From JBDNBY01 sp039767595 (lineage in GTDB: Bacteria > Pseudomonadota > Alphaproteobacteria > Rhodobacterales > Rhodobacteraceae): a stretch of DNA of 18,129 nucleotides. Location: positions 1 to 18,129 of the forward strand of contig JBDNBY010000155.1 in assembly GCA_039767595.1 (NCBI GenBank). Reading direction: 5' to 3'. The notes below the pieces were generated by a model. It was given only the letters and a program-made list of their open reading frames with translations, was not told the DNA's origin and did not search any database. Positions 1 to 6,636 of the stretch are shown one piece after another (position 1 is the stretch's first letter; every line of letters starts with the position of its first letter). Both the position numbers and the translations under genes were made by a program.

Positions 1-69
1 GAGTTAGACCGCCATCAGCCCGTCTATGCCAAGCGGCCAGACTTTAGCCGAGACGTTCGGTTTCAATAA
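1..69 (+). CDS. C-terminal fragment of an unidentified plus-strand protein
   Basis: The first plus frame is open from base 1 to a TAA at 67-69. It gives a 22-residue tail rich in Arg, Asp and Phe (ending SRDVRFQ), while the other two plus frames carry early stops. The tail lies just upstream of a hairpin that could end transcription from both sides, as expected for a gene convergent with the aminotransferase. The fragment is too short to assign a family. That it is coding is an inference from the open frame and its position. Confidence 0.4.
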   Translation, partial: ELDRHQPVYAKRPDFSRDVRFQ

Positions 70-75
70 GGCATG

Positions 76-103
76 AAAAAAGGCCCCAAATGGGGCCCTT
101 TGA
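76..103 (-). terminator. Rho-independent terminator of the sseA-aminotransferase operon
   Basis: On the minus strand a 6-bp GC stem (GGCCCC, loop ATTT, GGGGCC; plus positions 82-97) is followed directly by a run of six T (76-81). The flanking A/T tracts can extend the stem. It lies 22 bp beyond the aminotransferase stop codon. A second small hairpin (GGGCG, TTCA loop, CGCCC at 107-120) sits between the stop and this terminator. Confidence 0.8.
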
Positions 104-124
104 CAGGGGCGTGAACGCCCTTGC

Positions 125-1306
125 CTACATCGTTGCGGCAACTGCGTTTGCCAAGGTGACGACGGATGTCTCGTTCAGACCTGCGATATTCATGCGACTG
201 TCGCCGACCATATAGATGGCGTGATCCGTTTTGAGGCGCTCGACTTGCTCAGGTGACACACCTAGGCGCGAGAACATGCCGCGATGCTCGGCAACAAAGC
301 CAAACCGGTCGCTCCCTGTGGCACGGCTCAGAGCGTGGCTAAGGTGTTCGCGCAAGGCCAGCATGCCAATACGCACCTCTTCTAGCTCGGCCATCCAATC
401 GGCGCGCAGAGCTTCGTTCGTGAGGACTTCGGCCACCAATGCCTCGCCATGATCGGGCGGGAAGGAATAGTTCTGACGGTTGAGGAACTCAAGGTTGGCT
501 TGCAAAATATCTTTGCGTGCGCTCTCTTGACCAACGGCCATGAGCAACCCTGTGCGTTCGCGGTAGATGCCAAAGTTTTTAGAACAGCTGGCGGCAATCA
601 GCACCTCGGGCAGTTCGGCCGCCATCAGGCGTGTGGCCGCTGCATCCTCGTCGAGGCCGTCACCAAAGCCTTGATAGGCGATATCAACCATGGGCGTGGC
701 ACCGGATTTTTGCAGCTGAGCCACCACGGCATTCCACTGATCCATCGATAAGTTCGCACCCGTCGGATTGTGACAGCAGCCATGGAGCAACACGATATCG
801 CCTTTTTGAGCGGTGGAAATATCGGTCATCATCGCGTCGAAATCCACGACACAGGTGTCATCACTAAAATAGCGATAGGGCACCATTTCGATGCCAAGAT
901 ATTTCAAGATCGACACATGGTTGGGCCATGTCGGGTTTGACACAAAGACCCGCACATCGGGGTTCATCAGTCGCGCAAGTTCAAAGGCCTGCCGCACAGC
1001 GCCCGTGCCCCCTGGTGTGGCGACCCGTGCCACGGCATCGTGCGCCACCGCTTGGCCTAAGACCAATGATACCATTGTCTCGCCAAAGACCGCATCGCCG
1101 GCAAGGCCGACGTAGGATTTCGATTGTTGCTTTTCCCAAATGTTACGCTCTGCCGCTTTGATCGCGCGCATAACAGGGGTCTGGCCTTGGGCGTTTTTAT
1201 AGACCCCGACGCCAAGGTCGATTTTCGTCTCGCGCGTGTCCGATTTATACTCTTGCATCAGGGCAAGGATTTTATCGGCGGGTTGCGGTGTGAGGTTTTC
1301 AAACAC
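125..1306 (-). CDS. Aromatic amino acid / aspartate aminotransferase (class I PLP enzyme)
   Basis: A 393-residue fold-type I aminotransferase of the AspC/TyrB family. It moves an amino group between aspartate or aromatic amino acids and 2-oxoglutarate in the cytoplasm. Visible residues: PLP-binding Asn180 in HGCCHNPTG, Asp208 and Tyr211 in the VDIAYQGFG block, Schiff-base Lys243 in SCSKNFGIYRER, and the carboxylate-binding Arg in DSRMNIAGL near the end. Arg277 just before NYSFPP matches the Arg that recognises dicarboxylic substrates in AspC, so aspartate/glutamate use is likely as well as aromatic use. The start is GTG at 1306, with AAGGA eight bases upstream. It follows sseA by 30 bp on the same strand and is almost certainly co-transcribed with it. 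The length matches the family. Substrate preference (aspC versus tyrB) cannot be settled from sequence, so no symbol is given. Confidence 0.93.
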   Translation of the reverse strand: MFENLTPQPADKILALMQEYKSDTRETKIDLGVGVYKNAQGQTPVMRAIKAAERNIWEKQQSKSYVGLAGDAVFGETMVSLVLGQAVAHDAVARVATPGGTGAVRQAFELARLMNPDVRVFVSNPTWPNHVSILKYLGIEMVPYRYFSDDTCVVDFDAMMTDISTAQKGDIVLLHGCCHNPTGANLSMDQWNAVVAQLQKSGATPMVDIAYQGFGDGLDEDAAATRLMAAELPEVLIAASCSKNFGIYRERTGLLMAVGQESARKDILQANLEFLNRQNYSFPPDHGEALVAEVLTNEALRADWMAELEEVRIGMLALREHLSHALSRATGSDRFGFVAEHRGMFSRLGVSPEQVERLKTDHAIYMVGDSRMNIAGLNETSVVTLANAVAATM

Positions 1307-1336
1307 GAGACGTTTCCTTCTTATATCGTGTGGGGG

Positions 1337-2200
1337 TTAAGCGGCCGAAGGGCCAGTTTCGATAGGCAAGGTGGGGAATTGTCCCCACTCTGTCCATGAT
1401 CCGTCATAGAGGGCGTAATCGGTTTTTCCAATACGCTCAAGTGCGAGGCATAGAACCGCTGCCGTCACACCCGATCCGCAGGTCGTGATGACCGGTTTGT
1501 TCCAATCCATGCCCGCGTCATCAAAAATCTCGCGCAGGGTTGCGCTGTCTTTGAGTGTTTTGTCGGCATTGAGCACAGTGGAAAACGGCACGTTGAGGGC
1601 GCTGGGAATGTGTCCTGCGCGCATGCCGGGGCGCGGCTCTGGGGCCTCGCCGCGAAAACGGTCGGCGGCGCGGGCGTCAATGATGTTGTGATCGCGCAAT
1701 TTGCTGGCGTGGCTGACCTGCGTGACATCTTTGACCAAGTGTTTTTGCGCACGAACGGTCATATGTCGATCGCGAATAATGGGGGTCGTGTCCTCTGTGG
1801 CATAGCCGTCGGCCTTCCATTTGGGCAGCCCGCCATCGAGAACGGCAATGTTATTTTGCCCCATGAGTTTAAAGAGCCACCACACACGGGCGGCAGAAAA
1901 CAGGCCGGCGCCATCATAGACGACCACTTGATGCCCATCGCCCACGCCTAAGGCGCGCACGCGGCTCATGAATTTTTCGATCGGCGGCACCATATGCGGC
2001 AGATCAGAGCGCTGATCCGAGATATCATCAATGTCAAAGAACCGCGCATTTGGGATATGCTCGGCCTCGAATTCGGCACGGCCGTTGCGGTCAGACGTCG
2101 GAAGATACCAAGAGGCATCTAAAATCCGAAGGTCTGGATCCTCCAAATGCTGGGCCAGCCACTGTGTGGAAACTAGTGTTTTGGGATCGTCTTGGGTCAT
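1337..2200 (-). CDS. sseA: 3-mercaptopyruvate sulfurtransferase (two-domain rhodanese)
   Basis: A 287-residue tandem rhodanese. The N-terminal non-catalytic domain includes VVVYDGAGLFSAARVWW. The C-terminal domain carries the active-site loop CGSGVTA with Cys241. The CGSGVTA form is typical of 3-mercaptopyruvate sulfurtransferases, whereas thiosulfate rhodaneses usually have CRKGVT. The enzyme moves sulfur from 3-mercaptopyruvate to its own Cys as a persulfide and on to thiols or cyanide. ATG at 2200 is preferred because a CAGG lies about seven bases upstream. A GTG two codons earlier (2206) is in frame, but the same AGG is too close to it. First gene of a two-gene unit with the downstream aminotransferase, which could supply its substrate from cysteine. 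Confidence 0.93.
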   Translation of the reverse strand: MTQDDPKTLVSTQWLAQHLEDPDLRILDASWYLPTSDRNGRAEFEAEHIPNARFFDIDDISDQRSDLPHMVPPIEKFMSRVRALGVGDGHQVVVYDGAGLFSAARVWWLFKLMGQNNIAVLDGGLPKWKADGYATEDTTPIIRDRHMTVRAQKHLVKDVTQVSHASKLRDHNIIDARAADRFRGEAPEPRPGMRAGHIPSALNVPFSTVLNADKTLKDSATLREIFDDAGMDWNKPVITTCGSGVTAAVLCLALERIGKTDYALYDGSWTEWGQFPTLPIETGPSAA

Positions 2201-2229
2201 GATCACGCCTGTTCACTCAAACTTTCTGT

Positions 2230-2258
2230 GACATACAACGCCTTGCTGCCTGAGACAA
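2230..2258 (-). promoter_or_regulatory. Candidate sigma-70 promoter for sseA
   Basis: On the minus strand TTGTCT (-35, 2253-2258) and TATGTC (-10, 2230-2235) are separated by 17 bp and end about 30 bp upstream of the sseA start. The -35 matches the consensus at 4 of 6 positions and the -10 at about 3 of 6. Placement is good but the match is modest. The upstream gene pair ends in its own terminator, so sseA needs a promoter in this 90-bp gap. Confidence 0.3.
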
Positions 2259-2293
2259 CCTTCGAAACATCGCCGTTTTTGGTTCTTGTTATA

Positions 2294-2324
2294 GAAAAAG
2301 TGGCCCAGTGAGGATGCACTGAGC
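2294..2324 (-). terminator. Rho-independent terminator after the glycine-rich small protein
   Basis: On the minus strand GCTCAGTG, loop CATCCT, CACTGGGC (2303-2324) forms an 8-bp stem with one G-U pair. A five-T run follows two bases later (complement of 2295-2299). It lies 30 bp past the stop of the 99-residue gene and separates that gene from sseA. Confidence 0.65.
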
Positions 2325-2354
2325 CGCGAATGATCAAAGACGATGGTCTATGGT

Positions 2355-2654
2355 TTAACTTTGCCCGCTCAGGACACGCTTTGCCACGGCAACGATTGCC
2401 AAAAGCGCCGCGCCGCCAATGCCTCCACTGGCAACGTCCGTTGCAATCGCACCTAGATCGAAGCCACCCGCCTCGGCCAATCCAACCAGCGCATCGGGGG
2501 ATATCAGGTTGCTCAGAGCAGAGCCGCCCAAGCCGCCGCCGATGATGCCCGCGATAGAATTGATGAGTGTGCCTTGATTGAGCTTGCTTGATGCCATGCC
2601 GGCGGCATTGCCACCAATGGCCCCCGAGGCAAGGCTGATAAGTAGTTGTTCCAT
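2355..2654 (-). CDS. Small glycine-rich hydrophobic protein, function unknown
   Basis: A 99-residue protein made mostly of Gly, Ala, Leu, Ile and Ser. It has small-residue repeats such as GAIGGNAAG, GIIGGGLGGS and GGIGGAA, which resemble glycine-zipper packing and are compatible with membrane-embedded or self-associating helices. The C-terminus ends in a hydrophobic stretch (AALLAIVAVAKRVL) followed by basic residues. No catalytic motif or known domain is recognised. The ATG at 2654 is preceded by AGGGGG at good spacing. It lies 34 bp downstream of the other small membrane protein on the same strand and is followed by a clear terminator, so the two probably form a bicistronic unit. The ribosome site and terminator make a real gene likely; the function is open. 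Confidence 0.75.
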   Translation of the reverse strand: MEQLLISLASGAIGGNAAGMASSKLNQGTLINSIAGIIGGGLGGSALSNLISPDALVGLAEAGGFDLGAIATDVASGGIGGAALLAIVAVAKRVLSGQS

Positions 2655-2676
2655 AAAACCCCCTATAGATCGTTAG

Positions 2677-2689
2677 ACGACAGTGTCGT
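2677..2689. repeat. 13-bp perfect palindrome between two small genes
   Basis: ACGACA-G-TGTCGT reads the same on both strands. It overlaps the last base of the TAA stop of the upstream small membrane protein (2689-2691) and lies 23 bp before the ATG of the glycine-rich protein. There is no T-run, so it is not a terminator. It could be an mRNA hairpin that spaces the two cistrons, a processing site or a small operator. Only the symmetry itself is observed. Confidence 0.4.
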
Positions 2690-2955
2690 TACGTTGCACT
2701 TTGTAGCGAATGGCGTGCTGCCTGTTGCGGTGCCCCTAGAAACATATGGCACAGGTATGTGGCGAGAAACCCGGCACAGACACCATAGATCAGCACAATA
2801 ACCACGGAGGTGATTGCCGAGCTTTGCGAGACGGCGCCTGCGTCCAAAAATGCGGATGTGGCTTCAAACCCAAAGAGATAGGGCAATGCCACTGCAGCGA
2901 TGGAGCCGCTGTAAAACGGTATCTTGCGATGGGTTTGTGTGTACATCTCTGCCAC
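2689..2955 (-). CDS. Small predicted inner-membrane protein, function unknown; 5' end uncertain
   Basis: An 88-residue ORF with two hydrophobic segments, about residues 18-32 (SIAAVALPYLFGF region) and 47-70 (AITSVVIVLIYGVCAGF and onward). They are separated by a short polar loop, followed by a polar C-terminus, so a two-pass membrane protein is predicted. No family is recognised. The possible starts in this frame are GTG 2955 and ATG 2946, and neither has a ribosome site. The best signal nearby is GGGGGA before an ATG at 3000, but that ATG opens a different frame (MELLLLIHASV...). The true N-terminus may therefore lie upstream with a frame change; see the findings. It is followed by the glycine-rich gene 34 bp downstream. 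Confidence 0.55.
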   Translation of the reverse strand: MAEMYTQTHRKIPFYSGSIAAVALPYLFGFEATSAFLDAGAVSQSSAITSVVIVLIYGVCAGFLATYLCHMFLGAPQQAARHSLQSAT

Positions 2956-3089
2956 AACCGCGCCAGAACGCTTGCATGAATAAGAAGTAGTAGTTCCATG
3001 TGTTTATCCCCCACACATTATTTGATTAAACCTAACTTAAGGGGGGGATGAGGGGTTACATGGGGAAAAATAATTAGAAAAAGACCGCA

Positions 3090-3566
3090 TTAGCCGCCGT
3101 GGCGCAAAAGGCGTTGCTTTTGGCGGCCCCAATCGCGCTTGGCCTCGGTGGCGCGTTTGTCGTGGTTTTTCTTACCTTTGGCGATGCCGAGCTTCATTTT
3201 CACAAAGCCTTTGTGATTGAAATACAGCACCATAGGCACCAACGTCATCCCGTCGCGTTGCGTGGCACTCCACAGTTTGCCCAGCTCGCGTTTTGAGACC
3301 AACAGCTTGCGGCGCCGCCGCTCTTCATGGCCCCAAGTTTTGGCTTGCTCATAGGGGGCGATATAGGAGTTGACCAGCCACAGCTCACTCTCTTTGACCT
3401 CGGCATAGCTTTCGGCAATGTTTGAGTGATTGACCCGCAACGATTTCACTTCAGAGCCCTGAAGGATAATACCGACTTCGATATCATCCTCGATCGCATA
3501 ATCAAACCGGGCGCGGCGATTTTCTGCGATGACTTTGTAATTTTTATTGTCGTCTTTTTTGGCCAT
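3090..3566 (-). CDS. smpB: SsrA-binding protein SmpB
   Basis: A 158-residue SmpB. It binds the tRNA-like end of tmRNA (SsrA), brings it to stalled ribosomes, and is needed for tagging and release of incomplete proteins. The order is typical: an N-terminal basic segment (NRRARFDYAIEDDIEVGI), the OB-fold core with GSEVKSLR, HSNIAESYA and YEQAKTWGHEERRRRKLL, then VPMVLYFNHKGFVKMKLGIAKGKK and a basic C-terminal tail rich in Lys and Arg that enters the decoding centre. Start ATG at 3566; no good Shine-Dalgarno is visible (CACTTCACCTC precedes it). It is divergent from msrB with a 96-bp shared upstream region. No ssrA gene is seen in the window. Confidence 0.96.
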   Translation of the reverse strand: MAKKDDNKNYKVIAENRRARFDYAIEDDIEVGIILQGSEVKSLRVNHSNIAESYAEVKESELWLVNSYIAPYEQAKTWGHEERRRRKLLVSKRELGKLWSATQRDGMTLVPMVLYFNHKGFVKMKLGIAKGKKNHDKRATEAKRDWGRQKQRLLRHGG

Positions 3567-3611
3567 GAGGTGAAGTGCTACATTTATTCTGGGCCCATGT
3601 CTATTGAGTCA

Positions 3612-3641
3612 TCGACCTGCGGGCGGAGTTTCCTATATATT
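3612..3641 (+). promoter_or_regulatory. Candidate promoter for msrB
   Basis: TCGACC (3612-3617) and TATATT (3636-3641) are separated by 18 bp and lie just upstream of the msrB ribosome site (AGGAGA). The -10 is a good match and the -35 fits the consensus at four positions. It sits in the only available space between smpB and msrB. Confidence 0.35.
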
Positions 3642-3662
3642 GATGGATAACAGGAGAATTCA

Positions 3663-4109
3663 ATGACTAAATATAGCAAAGACAGCCGTGTGATCGCCGC
3701 GCTTGATCCCCAAAGCTACTATGTCACCCAAGAAAACGGCACTGAGCGCCCAGGCTCGGGCCAGTATTTGCATACCAAAGAGGCGGGGCTCTATGTTGAT
3801 ATCGTCTCGGGCGAGCCGCTGTTTGCCTCGGCTGACAAATACGAGTCGGGTTGTGGTTGGCCGAGCTTTACCAAACCGATCGAGCCGGCGCATGTCACAG
3901 AGCTGCGCGATGTCACGCATGGCATGATCCGGACTGAAGTGCGCTCTGCTTATGGCGATAGCCATTTGGGCCATGTTTTCCCCGATGGCCCGATGGATCG
4001 TGGAGGTCTTCGTTATTGTATCAACTCTGCCGCGTTACGCTTTATTCCCAAGGCCGAGATGGAGGCCGAAGGCTATGGCGCCTATCTCGATCAAGTTGAG
4101 GATCACTAG
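3663..4109 (+). CDS. msrB: Peptide-methionine (R)-S-oxide reductase MsrB, zinc-less form
   Basis: A 148-residue SelR-fold enzyme that reduces the R form of methionine sulfoxide in proteins using thioredoxin. The catalytic Cys119 lies in RYCINSAALRF, with the recycling Cys64 in SGCGWPSF. The substrate-side His and Phe are in SHLGHVFPDGP. The two CxxC pairs that hold structural zinc in many MsrB proteins are absent: the first position reads YVDIVSGEPLF and the second SAYGDSHLGH. This is therefore the zinc-free subclass, with catalytic and resolving Cys placed as in Neisseria PilB. The ATG is preceded by AGGAGA at ideal spacing. It is followed by msrA after 159 bp, in the same direction. Confidence 0.95.
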   Translation: MTKYSKDSRVIAALDPQSYYVTQENGTERPGSGQYLHTKEAGLYVDIVSGEPLFASADKYESGCGWPSFTKPIEPAHVTELRDVTHGMIRTEVRSAYGDSHLGHVFPDGPMDRGGLRYCINSAALRFIPKAEMEAEGYGAYLDQVEDH

Positions 4110-4268
4110 GCCCTCTTGCTGCAACACCATGGTGCAGTGCCGTCAATTGATCCCCTTGGGCATATGTTCACACGCTCTAGAACTCATAAAAGAGCGCGCG
4201 ATCTCATTCCTTCCCATACCATATGGGCCGCCCTATATACGGCATAAGTCAAATAAAAGGATCACGTC
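4110..4268 (+). other. msrB-msrA intergenic region with hairpins and a candidate msrA promoter
   Basis: This 159-bp gap holds a perfect 10-bp palindrome CACCATGGTG (4125-4134) and an inverted repeat CGCTCT/AGAGCG (4173-4178 and 4191-4196, 12-base loop). TATATA at 4234-4239 lies 17 bp after TTCCCA (4211-4216), which could serve as an msrA promoter. No T-run follows either hairpin, so no terminator is called. AAGGATC before the msrA ATG is the ribosome site. Confidence 0.35.
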
Positions 4269-4763
4269 ATGGCAGTTGCGATTTTTGCAGGTGGATGTTT
4301 TTGGGGGATGGAGGATTTGATCCGCCGTCTCGAAGGGGTTCAAGACACCGAAGTGGGCTATACCGGTGGGCATGTGCCCAACGCGACCTACCCATTGGTC
4401 AAGTCCGGCGGCACTGGCCATGCCGAGGCGATCCGGATCGAATATGATCCCGATCACATCAGCTATCGCCGGCTCTTGGAAGTGTTTTTTCAAATACACG
4501 ATCCCACAACGCTGAACCGCCAAGGAAATGACATTGGCGACAGCTATCGATCAGAAATATTTTACCTTGATGACGCGCAAAAGAGCGAGGCGCAGGCGAT
4601 TATTCAAGACGTAAATGCCAGTGGAAAATGGCCTGGCACCGTGGTGACCAAAGTCACCCCTGCATCAGAGTTTTGGGTGGCTGAACCGGATCATCAAGAT
4701 TATCTAGAGCGCTATCCCAATGGGTATACCTGTCATTTTACCCGGCCTGATTGGGTGCTCTAG
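4269..4763 (+). CDS. msrA: Peptide-methionine (S)-S-oxide reductase MsrA
   Basis: A 164-residue MsrA, which reduces the S form of methionine sulfoxide in proteins and free methionine. The signature GGCFWGME near the N-terminus holds catalytic Cys10, and the family blocks VGYTGG, GHAEAIRIEYDP, HDPTTLNRQGND and YRSEIFY follow in order. A C-terminal Cys in NGYTCHF could act as resolving Cys. The ATG has AAGGATC upstream at about eight bases. Placed directly after msrB, it gives the cell both stereospecific repair enzymes in one locus, probably each with its own promoter given the 159-bp gap. Confidence 0.96.
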   Translation: MAVAIFAGGCFWGMEDLIRRLEGVQDTEVGYTGGHVPNATYPLVKSGGTGHAEAIRIEYDPDHISYRRLLEVFFQIHDPTTLNRQGNDIGDSYRSEIFYLDDAQKSEAQAIIQDVNASGKWPGTVVTKVTPASEFWVAEPDHQDYLERYPNGYTCHFTRPDWVL

Positions 4764-4954
4764 CTACTATTAATACCCCTGAGGCGGGACGCGATGCGCT
4801 TAGATTACGTCGCGGGGCGGTCGTCGCGCCCGTCAAATAGCGGAATGTGCGTTAGGTCTTCGGGGGGTGATCCCTCATGGTCGTTTCCCTCTTTTCGTCC
4901 GTGGTCTGCTGCCCTACGATAGGGACAAGTGACATCTTATTTCAAGGACATCCT
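4764..4954 (+). other. msrA-cobO intergenic region, no cobalamin riboswitch seen
   Basis: This 191-bp gap contains a GGGCG/CGCCC inverted repeat around 4816-4832 and a perfect 5-bp hairpin CCCTA-CGA-TAGGG (4912-4924) thirty bases before cobO. I looked for the conserved cobalamin-riboswitch core (B12 box) and do not see it. No T-run terminator is visible. An ORF extending cobO upstream through this stretch is not supported by a ribosome site. Confidence 0.4.
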
Positions 4955-5557
4955 ATGACCGATACCACCGATCACAAGGCGAAAATGAAAGAGCGGCAAA
5001 AAGAGCACCGCAAAACAGTCTCGGACCTGCAAGACCCTGAAAAGGGGCTTGTCCTCGTGCATACTGGCAAGGGCAAGGGCAAGTCATCCTCGGCCTTTGG
5101 TGTTGTGATCCGCGCGCTGGGCTGGGGGCACAAAGTGGGTGTCGTGCAGTTCATTAAAGGCAAGTGGAAAACTGGTGAGCGTTTGTTTTTCGATAAATTC
5201 GACACTGGCGTGACCTGGCACACGATGGGCGATGGCTTTACGTGGGACACCCAAGACAAAGATCAAGACACGCGCGCGGCCCAAGCGGCCTTGGCCAAGG
5301 CATCAGATATGATGGCCTCGGGCGAGTATGATTTGATTGTCCTTGATGAGATCAATATCGCCATGCGCTATGACTATGTCACCGTGGATCAAATGTTGGC
5401 GGCCCTCGATGGACGAGATGCCAAGACGGGCGTTGTCCTCACGGGGCGCGATGCCAAGCCGGAGATCTGCGATTACGCCGATTTGGTCACTGAAATGACC
5501 GAAGTGAAGCATCCCTTCAAAGCGGGGATCAAAGCGCAGCGCGGCGTCGATTACTGA
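4955..5557 (+). CDS. cobO: Cob(I)yrinic acid a,c-diamide adenosyltransferase
   Basis: A 200-residue CobO/BtuR/CobA-type ATP:corrinoid adenosyltransferase. It attaches the 5'-deoxyadenosyl group to Co(I) corrinoids in adenosylcobalamin synthesis or salvage. The P-loop reads HTGKGKGKS at residues 36-44; unlike most P-loops this family transfers adenosyl from ATP. Further family blocks are GVVQFIKGKW, LIVLDEINIA and VVLTGRDA. The chosen ATG at 4955 has AAGGA seven bases upstream and gives the usual family length. A longer in-frame ORF from 4877 would add 26 unrelated residues without a ribosome site. No other cobalamin genes are in the window, so the gene is separate from any cob cluster. The MOSC gene follows after 18 bp. 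Confidence 0.95.
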   Translation: MTDTTDHKAKMKERQKEHRKTVSDLQDPEKGLVLVHTGKGKGKSSSAFGVVIRALGWGHKVGVVQFIKGKWKTGERLFFDKFDTGVTWHTMGDGFTWDTQDKDQDTRAAQAALAKASDMMASGEYDLIVLDEINIAMRYDYVTVDQMLAALDGRDAKTGVVLTGRDAKPEICDYADLVTEMTEVKHPFKAGIKAQRGVDY

Positions 5558-5575
5558 TCCCTTCATAGAGAGGGT

Positions 5576-6163
5576 GTGCATGAGTATTTGGAAAACAAAG
5601 TTGACGATATGGCCGAATTTGTAACCCAACAAGAGTTGGACAGCGCGATGGGCTGGATTAGCGCCGCTCCGCATGATCATGCGCCAATCGAGAGCTTGTG
5701 CTTTCGCGCGGGGTATAATCAGCGCGCGTTTCGCGAGCATTTGGATTTGACCGTTGAGCGTGGGATCCCCCATGAGCGGTGGCTGACCGCGCCGTGGATG
5801 ACGCTACCCGATGGGGCGCCTGACCCAAGGATCCAAGTGTCGATTTTATCGAAACGGGTGATGGATACGGTTTGGCGTAACCGCGAGGACACAGTCCATC
5901 CTGGGGATACGGTTGTGGCCGATTTGAACACATCTGAAGAGGTGCTCGCTGTTGGGACGCGGCTGGCGTTGGGAACGGCAGTGGTTGAGGTAAGCGATGC
6001 GTTCAATGATGGGTGTGTCAAGTGGAAGGCGCGCTATGGTGCGGCGGCCAAAGCGTGGATCACGCAAGAGGATCATGTAAAGCTTCGTCTACGCGGTGTG
6101 TTGTGCCGCATTGTGCAAGATGGCCGTGTGCATAAGGATGATGTGATTAAGGTCATGCGCTAG
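5576..6163 (+). CDS. MOSC-domain protein
   Basis: A 195-residue protein with a MOSC (molybdenum cofactor sulfurase C-terminal) domain. MOSC proteins bind or move sulfur or Moco-related ligands through a conserved Cys. That Cys is visible as Cys147 in FNDGCVKWKARYG, the typical block, preceded by ELTVERGI-like segments (LDLTVERGIPHERW), IQVSIL, and PGDTVVADLN with TRLALGTAVVEVS. Its substrate is not known. The start is uncertain. GTG 5576 has only GAG at five bases; ATG 5609 is better placed relative to homologous MOSC starts but has no ribosome site. The best-spaced GAGAGGG serves an out-of-frame ATG at 5580 (see findings). Its TAG stop overlaps the stop codon of the convergent lipoprotein gene in one CTAG. 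Confidence 0.85.
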   Translation: MHEYLENKVDDMAEFVTQQELDSAMGWISAAPHDHAPIESLCFRAGYNQRAFREHLDLTVERGIPHERWLTAPWMTLPDGAPDPRIQVSILSKRVMDTVWRNREDTVHPGDTVVADLNTSEEVLAVGTRLALGTAVVEVSDAFNDGCVKWKARYGAAAKAWITQEDHVKLRLRGVLCRIVQDGRVHKDDVIKVMR

Positions 6164-6627
6164 GGCGAGATGGCGATCCCATTGGCCAAAGGGACGGCAC
6201 AGCTGTTGTGCGTCAGTCGGCCCATCTTGGCCGTGACAGTTCGCGGCGGGGTGGCGCAGCGAGGAAGGCTAATTTTTTGATAGCCGAGGTCGGTCATGCA
6301 CTGACGATAGACTTTGCCGCGCAGAACCGAGTTTGCGTCATGTGTGACTGTGGGGCCGGGGGCCCATCGCGCGGGTGTCGTGATGCAAGTTTCTTTGTGA
6401 GGCAACCCGCCGAGTGTTTCCATCGTGCACGATGTTGTTGCGGGGATAAACTGCCCTGCGCCTTGGGTTGTGTGGAGTGCCACAGGCGCATCGCGCGTGG
6501 CGGCCACTTTGCAGCGCAGGCTATCGCGGTCGCGTTGATCTAAGGTGTTTCCGTTTCTGTACCACAGAACAGGATCCGCGCAGCCGCATAGCGCCAAGAT
6601 CCCCAAGCTCAAAATTCCCGAAGGCAT
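6160..6627 (-). CDS. Cysteine-rich putative lipoprotein, function unknown
   Basis: A 155-residue protein with a short hydrophobic leader (MPSGILSLGILALCGC) ending in a lipobox-like LCGC with Cys16 as the likely lipidated residue. The mature part has six further Cys (in LRCKV, TSCTM, ETCIT, RQCMTDLGY, LPRCA and NSCAV), which suggests disulfides in the periplasm. The QCMTDLGY...LPRC spacing resembles small Rhodobacteraceae lipoproteins of unknown role, but I cannot assign a named family. The ATG at 6627 has a G-run (GGGGGG) four bases upstream. The gene lies behind a candidate small membrane ORF and ilvE on the same strand, with no terminator between. Confidence 0.7.
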   Translation of the reverse strand: MPSGILSLGILALCGCADPVLWYRNGNTLDQRDRDSLRCKVAATRDAPVALHTTQGAGQFIPATTSCTMETLGGLPHKETCITTPARWAPGPTVTHDANSVLRGKVYRQCMTDLGYQKISLPRCATPPRTVTAKMGRLTHNSCAVPLANGIAISP

Positions 6628-6636
6628 ATTGCCCCC

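Noticed and set aside
3567..3662. tmRNA (ssrA) gene near smpB
   Set aside because: The flanking gaps are too short for a tmRNA of about 350 bases and show no tRNA-like ends.
4877..4954. 26-residue N-terminal extension of CobO
   Set aside because: No ribosome site, composition unlike the family, and ATG 4955 has AAGGA at good spacing and gives normal length.
4764..4954. Cobalamin riboswitch upstream of cobO
   Set aside because: The conserved B12-box and core sequence blocks are not present; only short hairpins are seen.
6208..6543. Cys-rich plus-strand ORF opposite the lipoprotein gene
   Set aside because: Shadow frame: no ribosome site, many Cys/Arg/Gly without domain pattern, while the minus-strand ORF has a signal peptide and ribosome site.
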